A stretch of DNA of 64,000 nt from Brachionus manjavacas (GCA_019054805.1 JAHQIY010000026.1:620001-684000), one strand, 5' to 3'. Counted from the stretch's first letter, positions 10,343-23,900 are shown. Notes: generated by a model from the letters alone, not told the origin. Program-made: numbers and translations.

Positions 10343-11509
10343 AATTCATTTAGACAATACGATTTCTTTTTCTGAAATATATTTATTTAACAAATGAATA
10401 AACTTTACAAACAAGTGTTTGATAAACAGAATCCTTCAAAGTTGGCCTTTAATTGAACTTACATGAGCTAGAGAAATGGTGAACAAAAATCTACAACTTA
10501 TTAATGTTTATAGAGTCTCTATTTTGAATGTGTTGCTTTGTTTATTTCAAACTCAAATCGACCAAATTTAAATTAGAAATTAAAAAAAATGATGTAGCTA
10601 CTAAGCTAATTTGCTTATGTGAAGTAATTTTTAAGAAACAAACGAAATACACAATTGAATCGCAAACAAACAAAACAAAAAAAAATAAAAAAAACATTAC
10701 AGGTATTAAATTTTTAATGCAATAAAGCTTCAAATGTTTCCAATTTCTGTTGTTCTTGACGATTTCATTTTCTTTTCCAAGTGCTAAATGTGAAACTCTT
10801 ATTTTTAATTTAACTTAAAATGTTCTATTTAGTTTTATTTGGTTTCTTTTTAAGAAATACATTTTGTTTGCTAAAGTTGTTTATTCTATGCTATAATAAT
10901 TAAAGTTATTAATAATTTGATGAGAGTTTTTTTAGACAAACTATTCTAGCCTTCTGGAACCTATCAGAAAAAATCGATTTGAAAGTTTCGATTGCATGTA
11001 CGGTTAATTGTCACCGGATTCAGCTTTGAGACTCAGCAATTTTTACCAGAAGGGAAAGATTTTCTTTTTTTTTTTGTTTTGTCGCATTTTGGATGAAAAA
11101 CGATTACAAAGGTAATAATTGAAAAGCTTAAATGTATTAGATTTGAATTTTTTCTAATTTATTGTCTGAAAAAAAAGCTGACTAAAACAAACAAAATGCT
11201 TGAAGCTAATTTGATTTTAAATGCTGAAATAAGTTGAAAAAAAATGCCTAAAATTAAATTTTGATGAAACATTTGGCGTTTTGTTCAACTCAATTCTCGC
11301 TTTTACATCCTTGAAATTTAAATAAATACCTAAATAAATATAAAGATAAATAAAATGAACAGAAAAAAATTCTAACAATAAATTTGTTTTGTTTATGTCA
11401 AGTTTGATAAATTAGGTTTCAATTTTATTTAAAAAAAAAGTTGTTTAAAAAATAATCTCTCTAGTATTTTGATTTTTAGTTAGAGTGGTTTATTTTAAAA
11501 ATTTAAATA
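10343..11509. other. spacer between two divergent genes
   Basis: The 1.17 kb between the start codons of the coiled-coil gene (-) and the 238-aa gene (+) must hold both promoters. It contains A-rich runs and a short inverted pair (CCTTCTGG near 10951, CCAGAAGG near 11047), but no exon that I can support. Confidence 0.5.
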
Positions 11510-12226
11510 ATGATGCAAATTAATGAAGTAAATAGCAGTAAAACTTCGTTCCTACCTCCGCTAAAATTCTCAAAACGAAGTATTTCTTTGAGCCAAAAAA
11601 ATCCGGTTTTAATCGAAAACAATTTGAAAAAAGACAAAGAAATACTTGAGATTGGCATCGATAAATTCTCAGTTTTAACCAACCAGCCTGGTACGATTGA
11701 AAAAATTAGAATCGACACTTTTTTGCCAAAATCGAACAGCATCGATAATCTAAATAACAACTTTACTTCTTCGACAAACTACGAGTGGAATACTAAAGAA
11801 ATGCCAAAATTAAAGATAAACCGATCATCCGATTTAAGTGTTAATTTCAATGAAAAACCATCTGAAAAGAAAAAAAAGCTTCTTTTTGAGCAAAAGCTAA
11901 TCATCGAACAAAAACAACTGGAACAAAATTTCCGTAATATTCGAGCTAATGAACTGCTAGTCAGATCAAATGAGACCTACAAGCGAATTAGCAAGGACAA
12001 AGCCAAAGCAAGAAGTTTTGATCAGCATTTTAAGAAAGACATCTGGTCAAGTAATGACTTTAAGGATATTAATTTACAAAACGATATAATTAAGACATTC
12101 TACTCAATGGACAACAGACCTATTCGTCATTATAGAAAGTTTCGAAACGAATTTTTTACTTTTAAACCAAATACTGTTTATCAAGAAATAAAGGATCAAT
12201 CATCCAGCTTCGACTTAAATGCTTAA
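11510..12226 (+). CDS. uncharacterised 238-aa protein
   Basis: This is a single uninterrupted frame of 238 codons, from ATG ATG at 11510 to TAA at 12224-12226, in DNA where long open frames are rare. The product is basic, Asn/Ser/Lys-rich and mostly disordered-looking. A charged helical stretch (EKKKKLLFEQKLIIEQKQ...) lies at about residues 118-145, and the tail is aromatic and basic (RPIRHYRKFRNEFFTF). There is no signal peptide, membrane segment or recognised domain. It lies head-to-head with the coiled-coil gene. Function unknown. Confidence 0.65.
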   Translation: MMQINEVNSSKTSFLPPLKFSKRSISLSQKNPVLIENNLKKDKEILEIGIDKFSVLTNQPGTIEKIRIDTFLPKSNSIDNLNNNFTSSTNYEWNTKEMPKLKINRSSDLSVNFNEKPSEKKKKLLFEQKLIIEQKQLEQNFRNIRANELLVRSNETYKRISKDKAKARSFDQHFKKDIWSSNDFKDINLQNDIIKTFYSMDNRPIRHYRKFRNEFFTFKPNTVYQEIKDQSSSFDLNA

Positions 12227-13502
12227 TTTTGTTTTAAAACAAGTAAAATTAAAACTTTTTTTAAACAGATAAATTTTCGATTAATATTTAAAAGATTTGT
12301 TAATTAAATCAGATGAAATTGTGGTTTTTGATCGGCATCAATAACTTTATACCCTTTCTTAATAAAAATATTCAGAATGATTGTTTAGTATTTTTAATAA
12401 AAACCAACACACTTTGTAATAAATTGTATATTTTTGTAAGCTCTAAATCATTACTTTTTTCATTGATTATTTGAAAAAAAAAAGAATTCCAACCACACTC
12501 ACGAAATTAGCACCTAGTTTCTTTCACGAAATAGAGACTTTTTTTATATCTTTAAACAATTAAGCTTTAAAATTAAAACTTGCTTGCTAAACGCCTTAGA
12601 CTGAACCCAACAATCATAAACTCATTTATCAAAATTTAAGCTACTTTGAAGGTAAGAAATAATCAAATTGGTTACCAAGAATTAAAAAAACAGGAATCAT
12701 TTAAATATCAAAATCATTAGGTTTTAACTTTTTCTTTTTTTTGGTGATTATTATTTTAATTGAGGAATTTCCTCGATTTCGTTTTTTTATTCAAATCTTT
12801 TTAAAATATCAAACTTATTTAGCTTAAATTGAAAAAAATTCTATTACTAAATTTATTTTGATATTGTCATGAATTAAAAAAATTAAAATAAAAAATTAGA
12901 TAATTGTTTGTCTTCATAAAAATTAATTTGAATAATTTCCATTCTATTCTATGCTGTACACTTTGGATCTTAATAATTAAATTTTTAATACGATGAGTAT
13001 GTCTTTTTTTATGTTTAAAATTTCTTAAATTTTGTTAAAATAATAAAATAATATTAATTTAAAAGATATTTGAAAAAATAACGCATATAGATCACAATAT
13101 AATGTTGATTTGCAAAAATTTACTCATAAAACTCCATAAAATGAGGCACTTAAAATTGAGTCATTTGGTCAAATTTATTTTAAGCAAAAAATGTTATTTC
13201 TGGAAGAGTTGATGAGAAATCCACTGTGTGAAAAATAATTTTTTTATCAAGTCAAAATCCTTATGTGTTCAACACAAAAAGTAAATTGTTCTGTACCCAG
13301 TTAAATAGGTTAAAAGAACGAATATTTATCAGTTTTTTAGAAAATGAATCCAAAATAGTCAAAAGCTTAATTCAATTTATTTTTAAAAATATCAATGTAG
13401 GTTTAGGGGAATGAAATGTAATATGGGATAATAGAAAGATTGTTATAAATATTTTTTTTTATTAATGAAAAGATTATATGTAATTATATAAAAAAGTTGC
13501 TA
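12227..13502. other. spacer, no gene seen
   Basis: A/T-rich sequence with homopolymer runs and no exon-like stretch in any frame that I could support. It ends at the tail of a minus-strand LINE. Confidence 0.5.
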
Positions 13503-14268
13503 TAATAATAATAATAATAAATTGAGTCATAGCAGGGAAGCACCCTGCGAGCAATCCAAAACAACTTGAATCGCTATGATGACTGGTTGTGCGTTTGGCG
13601 AGAAGGAATGTGGGACAATGAGTTTTCGAGCTAAGACCCCCCCAGTCCTAGCGTAAACGCTTCTGGGGACTTCCCAGGCCTTCAACTGGTTTCCATGTAT
13701 TAACTCAACTTGATCATGTCCGTGGTGAATTTTATGTAGCTGAATTAGATCTCCACGCTGCCGTCTTTCTTCAAGTGTTATCCAATTGAGAGTTTCTCTT
13801 CTAACTGCTTATGGTTTCGACTTTAGTTCCGGGACAAGTTTAGAAAATTTTCTCTGAACTCGCTCAAGTGTTTCTATGTCAAAGCGTCGATAAGGATTCC
13901 AAGCGCCGACTGCAAGCTCAAGATGCGGCCTAACGAATGACTTAAAGAGCAGGTTTACAAGTTCAAGAGAAAAGTAGGTGAATGTGTTTTTTATTCTTGA
14001 TGCTACCATCGAGGCTCTCGCTGCTGCTCTTTTACATTGTTCTCCTGATTTTAGGTCACTGGTAATGATAATTTCCAAGTCACGCTCTTTACTTGTTTTT
14101 GCTAGTTTTTGACCTACCATAATGTAGTCGTGACATCTGTTTTCAACAACAAGATGCATACTTACACATTTAATCTCATTAAAGCTCATTTTCCAGTACA
14201 ATGACCAGTCTACAATCGAATCTACAGACGAATCTATTGAATTTGAGCCAACTACATTGTTTTCAGTT
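13503..14268 (-). mobile_element. 5'-truncated CR1/Jockey-type LINE, RT C-terminal region
   Basis: On the minus strand the conserved region downstream of the RT catalytic core is readable: DWSLYWKMSFNEIKC, ERDLEIIITSDLK, FVRPHLELAVGAWNPY and ETLERVQRKFSKLVP. Then comes one in-frame stop (about 13809), followed by WITLEERRQRGDLIQLHKI. The (ATT)n tail at 13503-13520 marks the 3' end. The catalytic YADD region and endonuclease are absent. This is a dead insertion. The premature stop is the only coding lesion in the retained part, so it is fairly young. Confidence 0.88.
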
Positions 14269-14605
14269 CAAGTCTGTATTATAAGATATAGAGAAGCAAA
14301 GCTTTTGATATGCGAGTAACGAGACGTTATATAATTTATTGGATCAAAATGTTAATTTTATTTATTTATTTATTTAACAAAATGTTAATATGTTAAATTA
14401 TTTTCAAGATTCAATTCGAATCTAAGCCAATAGATTTATTGGCTTTTGATCGAATCAGTCCAAAACTAACGGTCTTGTGTGGTTAACTAGCTCGTCGCGG
14501 CCAGCTCGTTCCTCGCAATTAACATTTCTATTATTATTATTTAGTAAAAATCGACACAAGCTTTTTACAATAATAAATAATAATTAGTGAAAAAAAAAAG
14601 AAAAA

Positions 14606-14649
14606 AAGTCTTGACTTGGACTTTTTTTTGAGACTTTTAAACAACTCTG
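14606..14649 (-). repeat. hAT-like terminal sequence (CAGAGTTGTTTAAAAG type)
   Basis: On the minus strand the sequence begins CAGAGTTGTTTAAAAGTC and then runs through AAGTCCAAGTC. Related ends occur at 42184, 52259 and, more diverged, 58152. A terminal CAG followed by a G-rich then T-rich stretch is usual for hAT element ends. No transposase is nearby. Confidence 0.4.
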
Positions 14650-14971
14650 ATTCTAAATGACTTGATTTATAACAAAAACTTTCTTTCAAAAAAATTTCTG
14701 GCTACACCTCTTAGCTTAATTGTCCAAAAGAAGCTCACAATTTTTTTTACTTTTAATTTTGATTTTTTTCATTCCAATTCACATTGATCAACAATTTTTC
14801 AAATTGAGTAGAACAAGTAAAAATTTGATTGTAAAAAAGATTAATTTATTATAAATGTTAGATTAAAAATTTAACAAACAAAAAGTAATTGATTTGATCG
14901 AAAAAAAACAAGAAAAATTCCATGATTTATTAGCTCGCTTAACCGAATCAAGAACAAGAGGAATGAGATCA

Positions 14972-17900
14972 TTAAACCAAAACTCCAAGATTATTTTTAT
15001 TCAAATTTTTAGGCTTCTCGATCGAATTGAATTCAGAATTGCTCTGATAGACAAAAGACCTATTGTTTTTGGGAGGAAGATTTTTTTCACTATTTTTTCT
15101 TGTATCCGACATTTTTTGACTCAATTTTTGTCCCATCAAATACTGTCTGCCGGAAACAGAAGAATAAATCGGCGTTTTGATCCCATTGTCAAAACTATAA
15201 TCACCACTAAAGTCATTCACAGAATAATCATCTGCACAGTCCACATTTAACGATACTTCTATATCTTCACATAGCTTGTTCAAAAACTTTGCCTCAAACG
15301 AATCGGACAGCTTGGCCGAATAATCTTGGCTATTGGAAACCGTACTTTGTTGATTGGGTGAAGAAGACGAAGACGATGAGACGGCACCTTCTGGTGTCGT
15401 TTCTACAAAATGTCTTGGAGACCGAAAAACTTTGCTACTCGATTCGCAAAATGTGCTCATTCGATTAAATTTGCTATTTTGTAGAAAAATGTTTGTCTGA
15501 TTAAAACTTTTGTCACTGACTGTCAACTTGTTTCTAACTAGTGAAGCTGAGTCGGCACAGTCTGAATCGTTTGACAAGTAGGGATTAGGCGATTCGGCCG
15601 AATCAGATGATCCCGATATCGATGTAGACACTGTGGTGTTTGTGTGATGTTCTGAATTTGTGTTTAAGCCTTTGTTCAAAGAGCTTCTTTGTTGACTAAA
15701 AGTGACCATTTTGCTGCCACTGCTAGTGTTGGTTTCATTGATTGAGCTCATTGATATTTTGGCATTGTTTTCGCCATCAAGAGTTGTCACTAGTTCTCTA
15801 GTGTGAGCCAAATTGGCTGCTACTTTCGGTTCGCTATTTGTGGCTGAATGATTTAGTTCATCTAGAAATGACATTGACTTCTTGATGTTGGTTTCGATGA
15901 GCTTGGGTTTTTTTTTATTCATTGTCATGCTCTTTTTCTCATAATCTCTCTTTCGTTTTTCATAGTCCATTTCGCTTTTCTCATAAACTAGACTCGCGTT
16001 TTTTCTCTCAACCAAATAATCATTTGGGAAATCGATCTTTGAGTATTTGTCTGTCACATCATTTTCGTTGCTGTAATTTTGACCGACTGTTTGAAAAAAA
16101 AATTAAAAAGCTTAAAAAATTTTTTTTTTTTTATTTTAAGTTACTTTTGACTCCTTTAATTAATTTTGTTGAGCTCACTTGCTTCCCTTTGATTCCATGA
16201 AAATTAGCTTTATTGTATGGCTCATGGTCTGAAACACTCTCATTGTCTATCATCAATTGTTAGATAATTTAATTTCTAATTTCATTTAAAATACCTTCGG
16301 TTAGTCCTTTTTTAACCCTAAAGCAAAAGCAACATGAGATAATGCAAAATATGAAAACAGCAGTGATGATCCCAATCAAAATCATATTTTTGTTCGACTC
16401 GGGTTCTAATGCTAATCATGATAAGTATTTAGAGCAAGTCATTTTTGATTTAAAAAATTTGACTAATTTTATTTTTTATGGTTATTACAAAAATTCAAGT
16501 AACATTCAGAGAGGTACAGGCACTGAAAGAAAAAAGGAAAATTAAAAAAAAAGAGATGGAAATTTTGAAAATTTAAATATAACCGGATTTTATTAATAAA
16601 TTATTCTATTATCATACCGAATAGATAGGTGTGTTTTTTTATTACGTTATTTCCCTAGAAAATTAATTCTAGATTTTTTTTAATTATTTAAGATTGAACT
16701 TTTCGCTCCACTTGTGTAAATAAAATTTTTAAAATGATATTTTATTTGATCTAAAGAATTCTTTTTTATGATAAAGAATGTAAAGCAAAAACAGTGTTTT
16801 ACATAGAACTGCAGAACGGGGAAAATTAGAAAACAAAAAGCAGACGTAAAATGGTGTAAAATTAAGTTATTTCAAGTAAAATTGATCAAAAATGCCGAAA
16901 TGTCTAATTTTTAGGACAAAAATTAATTTTTTACGTAATTTTAAACAAAAAAATGTGATTAACTGTTTAAAAAAAAGTTAATTTTTTGTAATAAAAATAT
17001 ATTTTTTATTTTTTACATGAAACACTATTTTTATTAGGACAATATCAATAACCGTAAAAAAATTATTAATAAAATTTCACTTTTTTAAGTGATCGGTGGT
17101 CACATATATTCTCGCAAAACTTCAAACTCATTTGTACTCTTCGATTTCCTTACAAATTAATTAAGTTCGTGCCAGACGATCTCAATTGGGTACAGATTCG
17201 GTGACATAAGTTGAGACGAATCTTTACCATTGGAGATTACCAGCTAAATATCCCGAAAGAAAACTGTCTACTCAAAAATTTGCCTCAAAAATTAATATAT
17301 CTGCGGTGGCATATCATATAGCACTAGGCTGTCACTGAGCTGATTTGAACCCAATTGAGATGGTCTGGCACGGGCTAAATTAATTTGTAAGGAAGTCTAA
17401 GTGCAAAATAAAGCATAAATATTTAATCAAATAAAAAAGATTGAAAATTTTTATTAAAATTTTTTTATTTAGATTTTGTTCGGTCTAACGGTTTTTTTTT
17501 TGAATCAGCTACAAATTAATTATTTAAGAATGATGGCAATTTAAAAAAAATTCTGCAAAATTTTTTTTTTCTAATTTTGAAATTTTTTAGATTTATCGTT
17601 TATTACTTAACCTTTTGAAAATTATTTTAAGCCTCATTATTATTTTGGAAATAAAAGGAAAGAATCAATTAGAAAATAAAATAGTGCTAAAAATAAGTAA
17701 GGAATCAAACGCAAAAAAGTTTTGAATTATCGGGTCATGACAACTTTGTGATCAGGTTTTCACAAAAAAATGTTATCATTTTGATCACAGAATGCTTAAA
17801 CTATAGAAAACTACAAGTTCAAAAAAAAAAATTTAAAATAAAATTGTTGCAAAATTTTTGCTAAGCTAGAAAATGGAAAGTGAAGAAGGCATTTTTAATA

Positions 17901-20900
17901 AGATTATGGGTTTAGGACTTGTCCATACGACATTCCATAGTAATAAAGCTAATTGTAAAAAAATTGGTCAACAAATGAAGCTTAGTACTAAAAATAGGAG
18001 TAAAGGTGCAAAAAATGTTTTGCAAGCCTGACGTTGTTCAAATTGTGGCACATTTAAATCGGCAATTGATTGTTCATTTTTTGCTATTTTTAAAAAACTG
18101 TTAAGAATTATACTCGGTATTTTCAAATTTTTGGTGTGCCGAATATCAATAACAAAATCGAAATCTGTGACTCCGGTCATGATTTTTTTTGTCATTATTT
18201 CAATTGGCAGTAGATTACTTTATCATTAGATTTTTTGACACTATTTTCTTATTTTCTAAATTAGCAATAAATGTATTTAGCATTATTTTCTTAAAATATT
18301 TTTTACTATAAAATATTTTAGCTTTTTTTTTTTTTGACATTAGAATCATTTGACATTAATTTACAGATTACCAAATCAATCGAGAAACACAATCTTCAAT
18401 TTATTTCCGATAGCGTCAAAAGAAGATGACCAAGAAGTCTCTGACGATAAAGACGATGAAGAAAGCGTTGATACATAAATTAAATAAATTTCAAATGTCC
18501 AAGAAAATTTAAATAATTTTTTTAAATAAAAAGAGAACTTAATTTTTTTGAATTTAGAAAAAATTAAAAGTTTTTCTGATCACAAAATTTTTTCGATCAT
18601 TGATCAATGATCATACATTTTTGTGAAAACCTGATGACAAAGTCGACATGATCCGAATTATTTTGAATTTTAGAATTACAAGAATTTTTGTATGACCCAT
18701 CTAAAATAAAACTACTTTATTTAATTTAATTTACGTTTAGCTTCTTGGCCAATTGACAAATGAAAACCAAGGTCCTTGTTGTGTCCATATTTGTTTGATG
18801 AATAAATCCAAAATTCATTCAATCTATTCAAATTGACATCGTTCACAATGAAAGAGCACGATTCCCTATTACGGGTATGCTCTTTGTACACTTCATTTTC
18901 GGATTTTTTTAAAAGATAACAGTAAATGTCTGGATCGCCCTTAATTATAAGTTAGTATTTTAAAAAAATTCCTAAGATAGTTCTGAATATTACTTGATGG
19001 AAGCCTACAATGCAAGAGATAATTGCACTCGAGTTCTTTAAAGTGTACGTACAATCAGTTGGTGGGTTCGGCACTCCGCCAAGTTTAATCTCGTACTTGC
19101 ATTCAGTAGTTGCTATGTCATTCGTTGCCTTGCAAGATATTTTTCCGAACTGTGTAGAATCGGTAGGCCTCCATTTGAATCTACTTTTAAAGTCATCATT
19201 TTGAAAAGATATTGCATCTCTTTTCAAATTGATATTTGGTTTCGTTGCAAAAAAGCTTCGCTTGAATACAAAGCTGTTACCGTTTGATAAGTCGTAGTGC
19301 TCTGACTGTTTATATCGACTGGGTTTTTTTATATTTTCCAGATTCCAATCGTATGAAATCCTAGAAGGGTTTGCGTTCAAAATTCTGCACTCAACATTTA
19401 CAGTTTGATTTATTCCAACATAATAGACAAAGTTTGGTGGGTCTTTACACACAGGCGCATCTTTTAAAAAAAATTTGGTTTTAAAAAATTAAATATATTT
19501 TTTTGATAATGTAATAAAACAATTAAATAAAAATATTTGTCTCAAACTTTAAATTTTTAATTTTAAATGAGAAAAAATCAAATTTTTTAGATTAAAGCCT
19601 TTAATCTAACACATTGATACAAAATTCGCATGTTTATTAAGAATTTAATTTTTTGTATTGGAATTTTTATATGAAATTTCACAGTGCCTGTTTAGAAAAC
19701 AAATTTTTTGATTTTAAATTTTGCTTTATTTTAAAAGCATGTCATTAAAAATGGAATAAGAGTATTCTGTTTTAGTGGCAAGGTTTTTAAGCATAGAAAA
19801 ATAACTTTATAGTGACAAATGGCAATATTTTTTGATAAAATTTTTCTAAAATTGCGCAAATTAGCTTAGGAATTTAATAAAACAAGTCACACAAGTCAAC
19901 AAAGTCATTGAGGTGAGGTTTTATGAAATTTAGTCCTAAAGAACTAAACAAAATTACAAAATATCAATTTGTTTTTTTACAAGCAAAATCTGACCAAATC
20001 CGCTAAAAAAAATTAGATTTTTTTTGACGAGATAAAAAAATTCATGAAATAGGAGAAAAAGCATAAAAAATTAAAAGAAATTAAAAAAATTAATTGAATG
20101 AACCTATGCAATTAAAAAAATGGGTATCCACTTATAGTCTTTGGTACAGCTGACTTTAACCGCAAATTTCATCCCATTGAGTATGCCTACATCTATTCTC
20201 GTGTTAATTCACAAACAAAATTTATTTTCCTTTTTTACTTAACTACAGAATATTTTGTAAATAGACCCGAAGCAAGTCAAAAGCGAAGCTGGTCTTTTAT
20301 TACAATATTATTAATGAAGAAATTAAAAAAATTAAATGAGTTTATAAAAATAAAAAAATTTTGAATTTTATTTTGAAGTTTTTAAATTTAAAATTTTTGC
20401 TATATGTTTTTTCCTTCATTTGAAATTTTACACATCATCAGCAGACTGTGAAAGTTGATACAATTATTTATTTATTTATTTACTTTTCAAATAAATTCGA
20501 GGAGAATCACCCTAAAGCAAAAGCAACATGAGATAATAATAAAATCAGAGCGGAGTGCTTAACGCATCATTTATTGAGTTAAAGCTAATACAATTATGTA
20601 TGCTGAAAATCTATGACATGATCTTTAATTAATTCTGCAAAATTAAATCGTTTTTGATGTAAAAAATAAATTAAGACAAACTAGCTATTTTTTTAAAAGT
20701 AATTTAATTTTGATCAAAGAACTAACCATGTCAGATTGGGATTGAGCTAAGTTTTTCTATTTTAGCCAAGTAACTAGCAGACTTGCTAAAAATGAAATAA
20801 TATTCTAATTAAAAAAGGCTAAAATAAAAAAATATCTTATTGCTATTCTTTTTTTTAAATTACTTAATCAGTTATTTTCAAAATAAATTTATGTAAATTG

Positions 20901-23900
20901 TCAAAAACTGTCTAGTTAATTAAAATAAAATTCACTTGTCTTCAAATGTTTTAAATTAAATTTTACGATCAAATTTCAAATAATTGAATTTGATAAAAAT
21001 TATACAAATTTATACAGCTAATTGATAAATCAGTTGAGCAAAGTGTTACCCTGTCTTACCATTTTGTACCACTTTAAAATAATGATCTGGATAAAGTATG
21101 CAAATGCATTTTAAAATCAGTCTACTTGCAGTCTTTTTGCAAATCAATTTTTAAAATGGAAATATAACATTTTTTATTCTTTCATCTCAGTCAAACAAAT
21201 ATTAAAACAAATTTTGTAAAAAAGTGTCTAAAAAAAATTTATTCTAATATATATAAATATATAAATATAAATATATTCTAAATTCATTTCTCAATTTAGA
21301 ATATAATTCTTGCTACAGTTTCAAATTTTGTTTACTTTTTTTTTATTATCAAAACTACTTAACACTGGGCTGAAAGGGAGGTTAATTACCATTCCAAACT
21401 GTCCGAAGTCCTCCCCTACCTATTATGGTAAAAAAATGTGTAAAAAATTTGAATTCTTTAGAAAAGGTTATAAAATATTTGATAGAGAAAATATTGCTTT
21501 CATTAAACAGTACTTAAAAGTAGAAAATTTAACTCATATAAATTGCATTGAATAAGATCTGGCATTTGGTATTTTTTTTGATTGAATGGTGTTTCGAATG
21601 TAACAATTCTGGACTAAATAACTCGATAGAAAACTATTATTTTAAATCGAATTTTGTATGCTAAATAATCTTAGTCATTTTTAAGTATATAACAAACTGA
21701 ATTTTTTACTTAAAAAAGCAGTTTTTAATTTTTAAAACGTAAAAACATTAAACAATCATATCAATAATTTAATCGTCATAAAAAAATAAAATTGATTATC
21801 ATATAAAAATTAAACGGGGTCCAGGACAGAGCCCTGTTTAGGGATTCGAGTATGTTGTAGATTAGAGAACCATTAGTCAAAATTTAAATTAATGATTAAA
21901 CTTTTTATGAATTAAAATAATTAATTTAATTATCTATATGACGATTTTATTTATTTTCATAAAATTTAATTATTGACGTGACGCGTTAATATGCATCCTT
22001 TTAAAATTGACAATTTTTAGTAAATATTGCAAGCATTTTGAATTTTCAATAACATGAATTAAATTAATTTATGGTTAACCAAGCAGTCAATAATCAATAT
22101 CGGTAAGGAAATTTAAAAGGCAATTAAATGTGGTTTAATTTTTGGTGCTTGAATTACAAAATGTATCTAATGTTGAAATAACATTAAAAAAGTACGCTGT
22201 TTCAAATAGTGTTGGAATCCGTACAAGCGGACACTTAACCGGCCAAAATTTTCAGAAACCGTGACCGTGTCCGCATTGACAACCTTTAAGCGGGCGGTCA
22301 TTTGGTCGGTCAGCAAGGCGGTCTATTTTTTGGACCGCCAAATTAAACGGTCTAAAATAAACGGGCGGGCGGTCACTAAATTTTCTGTAAAATAAAAAAA
22401 AATCTTGAAAACTCTTTATAATAAATAAAGAAAATTTTTTTTATTTTTATTTTTAATTAGTTTTTTTTTTTAAATTAAAAACACTATCTCGAAAAATTTC
22501 AATTTAAGTGGCTAACCGCCAAAAATTTGACAAAATTTTTAACGGTCCGTATTTTTTAGGCCGTCTTAAATTTTCCTTACCGATGTTGGTTAGTGACTGC
22601 TTGGTTAACCATATAACTTAATTATATATCAAATTATCATCAAATTATTGAATAAACAACTCAAGAGGACAGTTTGGTTTAATTAAATTTAAATAATTTA
22701 ACAAGCCTTATTTAACAAGATAGAGCTGGTAAACCTATTTGGCTTGTGGTTCATTTTTATGACAAGAAAACTCTAAAAAAAATTTACTTTCAATTAATAT
22801 TAATATGTTACTTAAATTTTTTTTTATATTCAATTTTAAAATACCTATTAAACTTTTCAATATTTAAAGAGAGCTTGATTTTTTTGTTTGGTTCAACAAG
22901 CTATTCCTCAAATTACTATTCAGAACTCTTTAATTTTAGTTTCAATTAGATTAAATTGATACACTAAAAATTAGATTTATAAACCGAATTTATGGTTAGC
23001 AAAAATTTGCTAACCACATACCAAGCATAACCAACATTTATTTAGAAATGTTACGTTTGTTGACCTCCAAACCTTGAGGGTTTCTTGGGGTTACATTGGT
23101 GAACTATCAAATGATAGAAAAAAAAACTAAAAAAAAAAAACATAAAATTGCAAATTAAGAAAATAAAACATAGAAAAAAAACTAAAATAGAAATTTAAAC
23201 TGATAGAAATTTTTTTTAGTTTTTTATTTAACAATTGTTACTGATTGTCAAAATTTTTTGTTTAGAACTTAAGGAAAATTATTTTCCTCTTATTACTAGA
23301 ACAAGATCAAACCAGAATTATATAGCTTTAAATTTGACTAAACAAATATTGTTTTCAGGTGAGACTTTGAAACAAACAAAAAAAAGATTTGAAACGTAGA
23401 GAAAAGCTCAATAGGTTGATAGATGAATACAATGTATTAAATTTGGATTTGTTCTTAAATGATATCATTAATTTATTTGATGATAAACAAAAAGAATAAC
23501 TATTCTATTAAAAAAAAAATTTCAAACAATAAATTTATTTCTATATTTTTTTTTGTCATTTTTTTTCTATCAATTAACACTTCTATAATAAATATTTTAA
23601 TAAGATATAATGTTTATAAAAAATAATATAAATCAACTAAAATTGGTTCTTAAATCGGAACTGGAATTTAATGACGGAATAACTGATTAAATAAAGCTAT
23701 GCTTAGAAAATCTTAGGTTCAAGCACTATAGGATCTTACTTAAAAACCTAATAAAGTCTTTTTAGTAATGGTCTCACTATTCTTGGACTCGATCAATTGG
23801 ATAACTATTTACTAGATTATCATTTTTTCTTATTATTAAATTGTATTTTTTCTAATTTATAAACTTTTTATTGTATAATATTTAAATTTAACTTCTCCAA

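Noticed and set aside
9725-10375. 216-codon plus-strand open frame
   Set aside because: It overlaps antisense the spliced coiled-coil gene, which has phase-consistent introns, an upstream stop before its start and a coherent charged helix. The plus frame is rich in Cys, Phe and Val in a way typical of a shadow.
18595-18612. Perfect palindrome GATCATTGATCAATGATC
   Set aside because: It lies at the right inverted end of the TIR element at 17723..18672 and is explained as part of that terminus rather than as a separate operator-like site.
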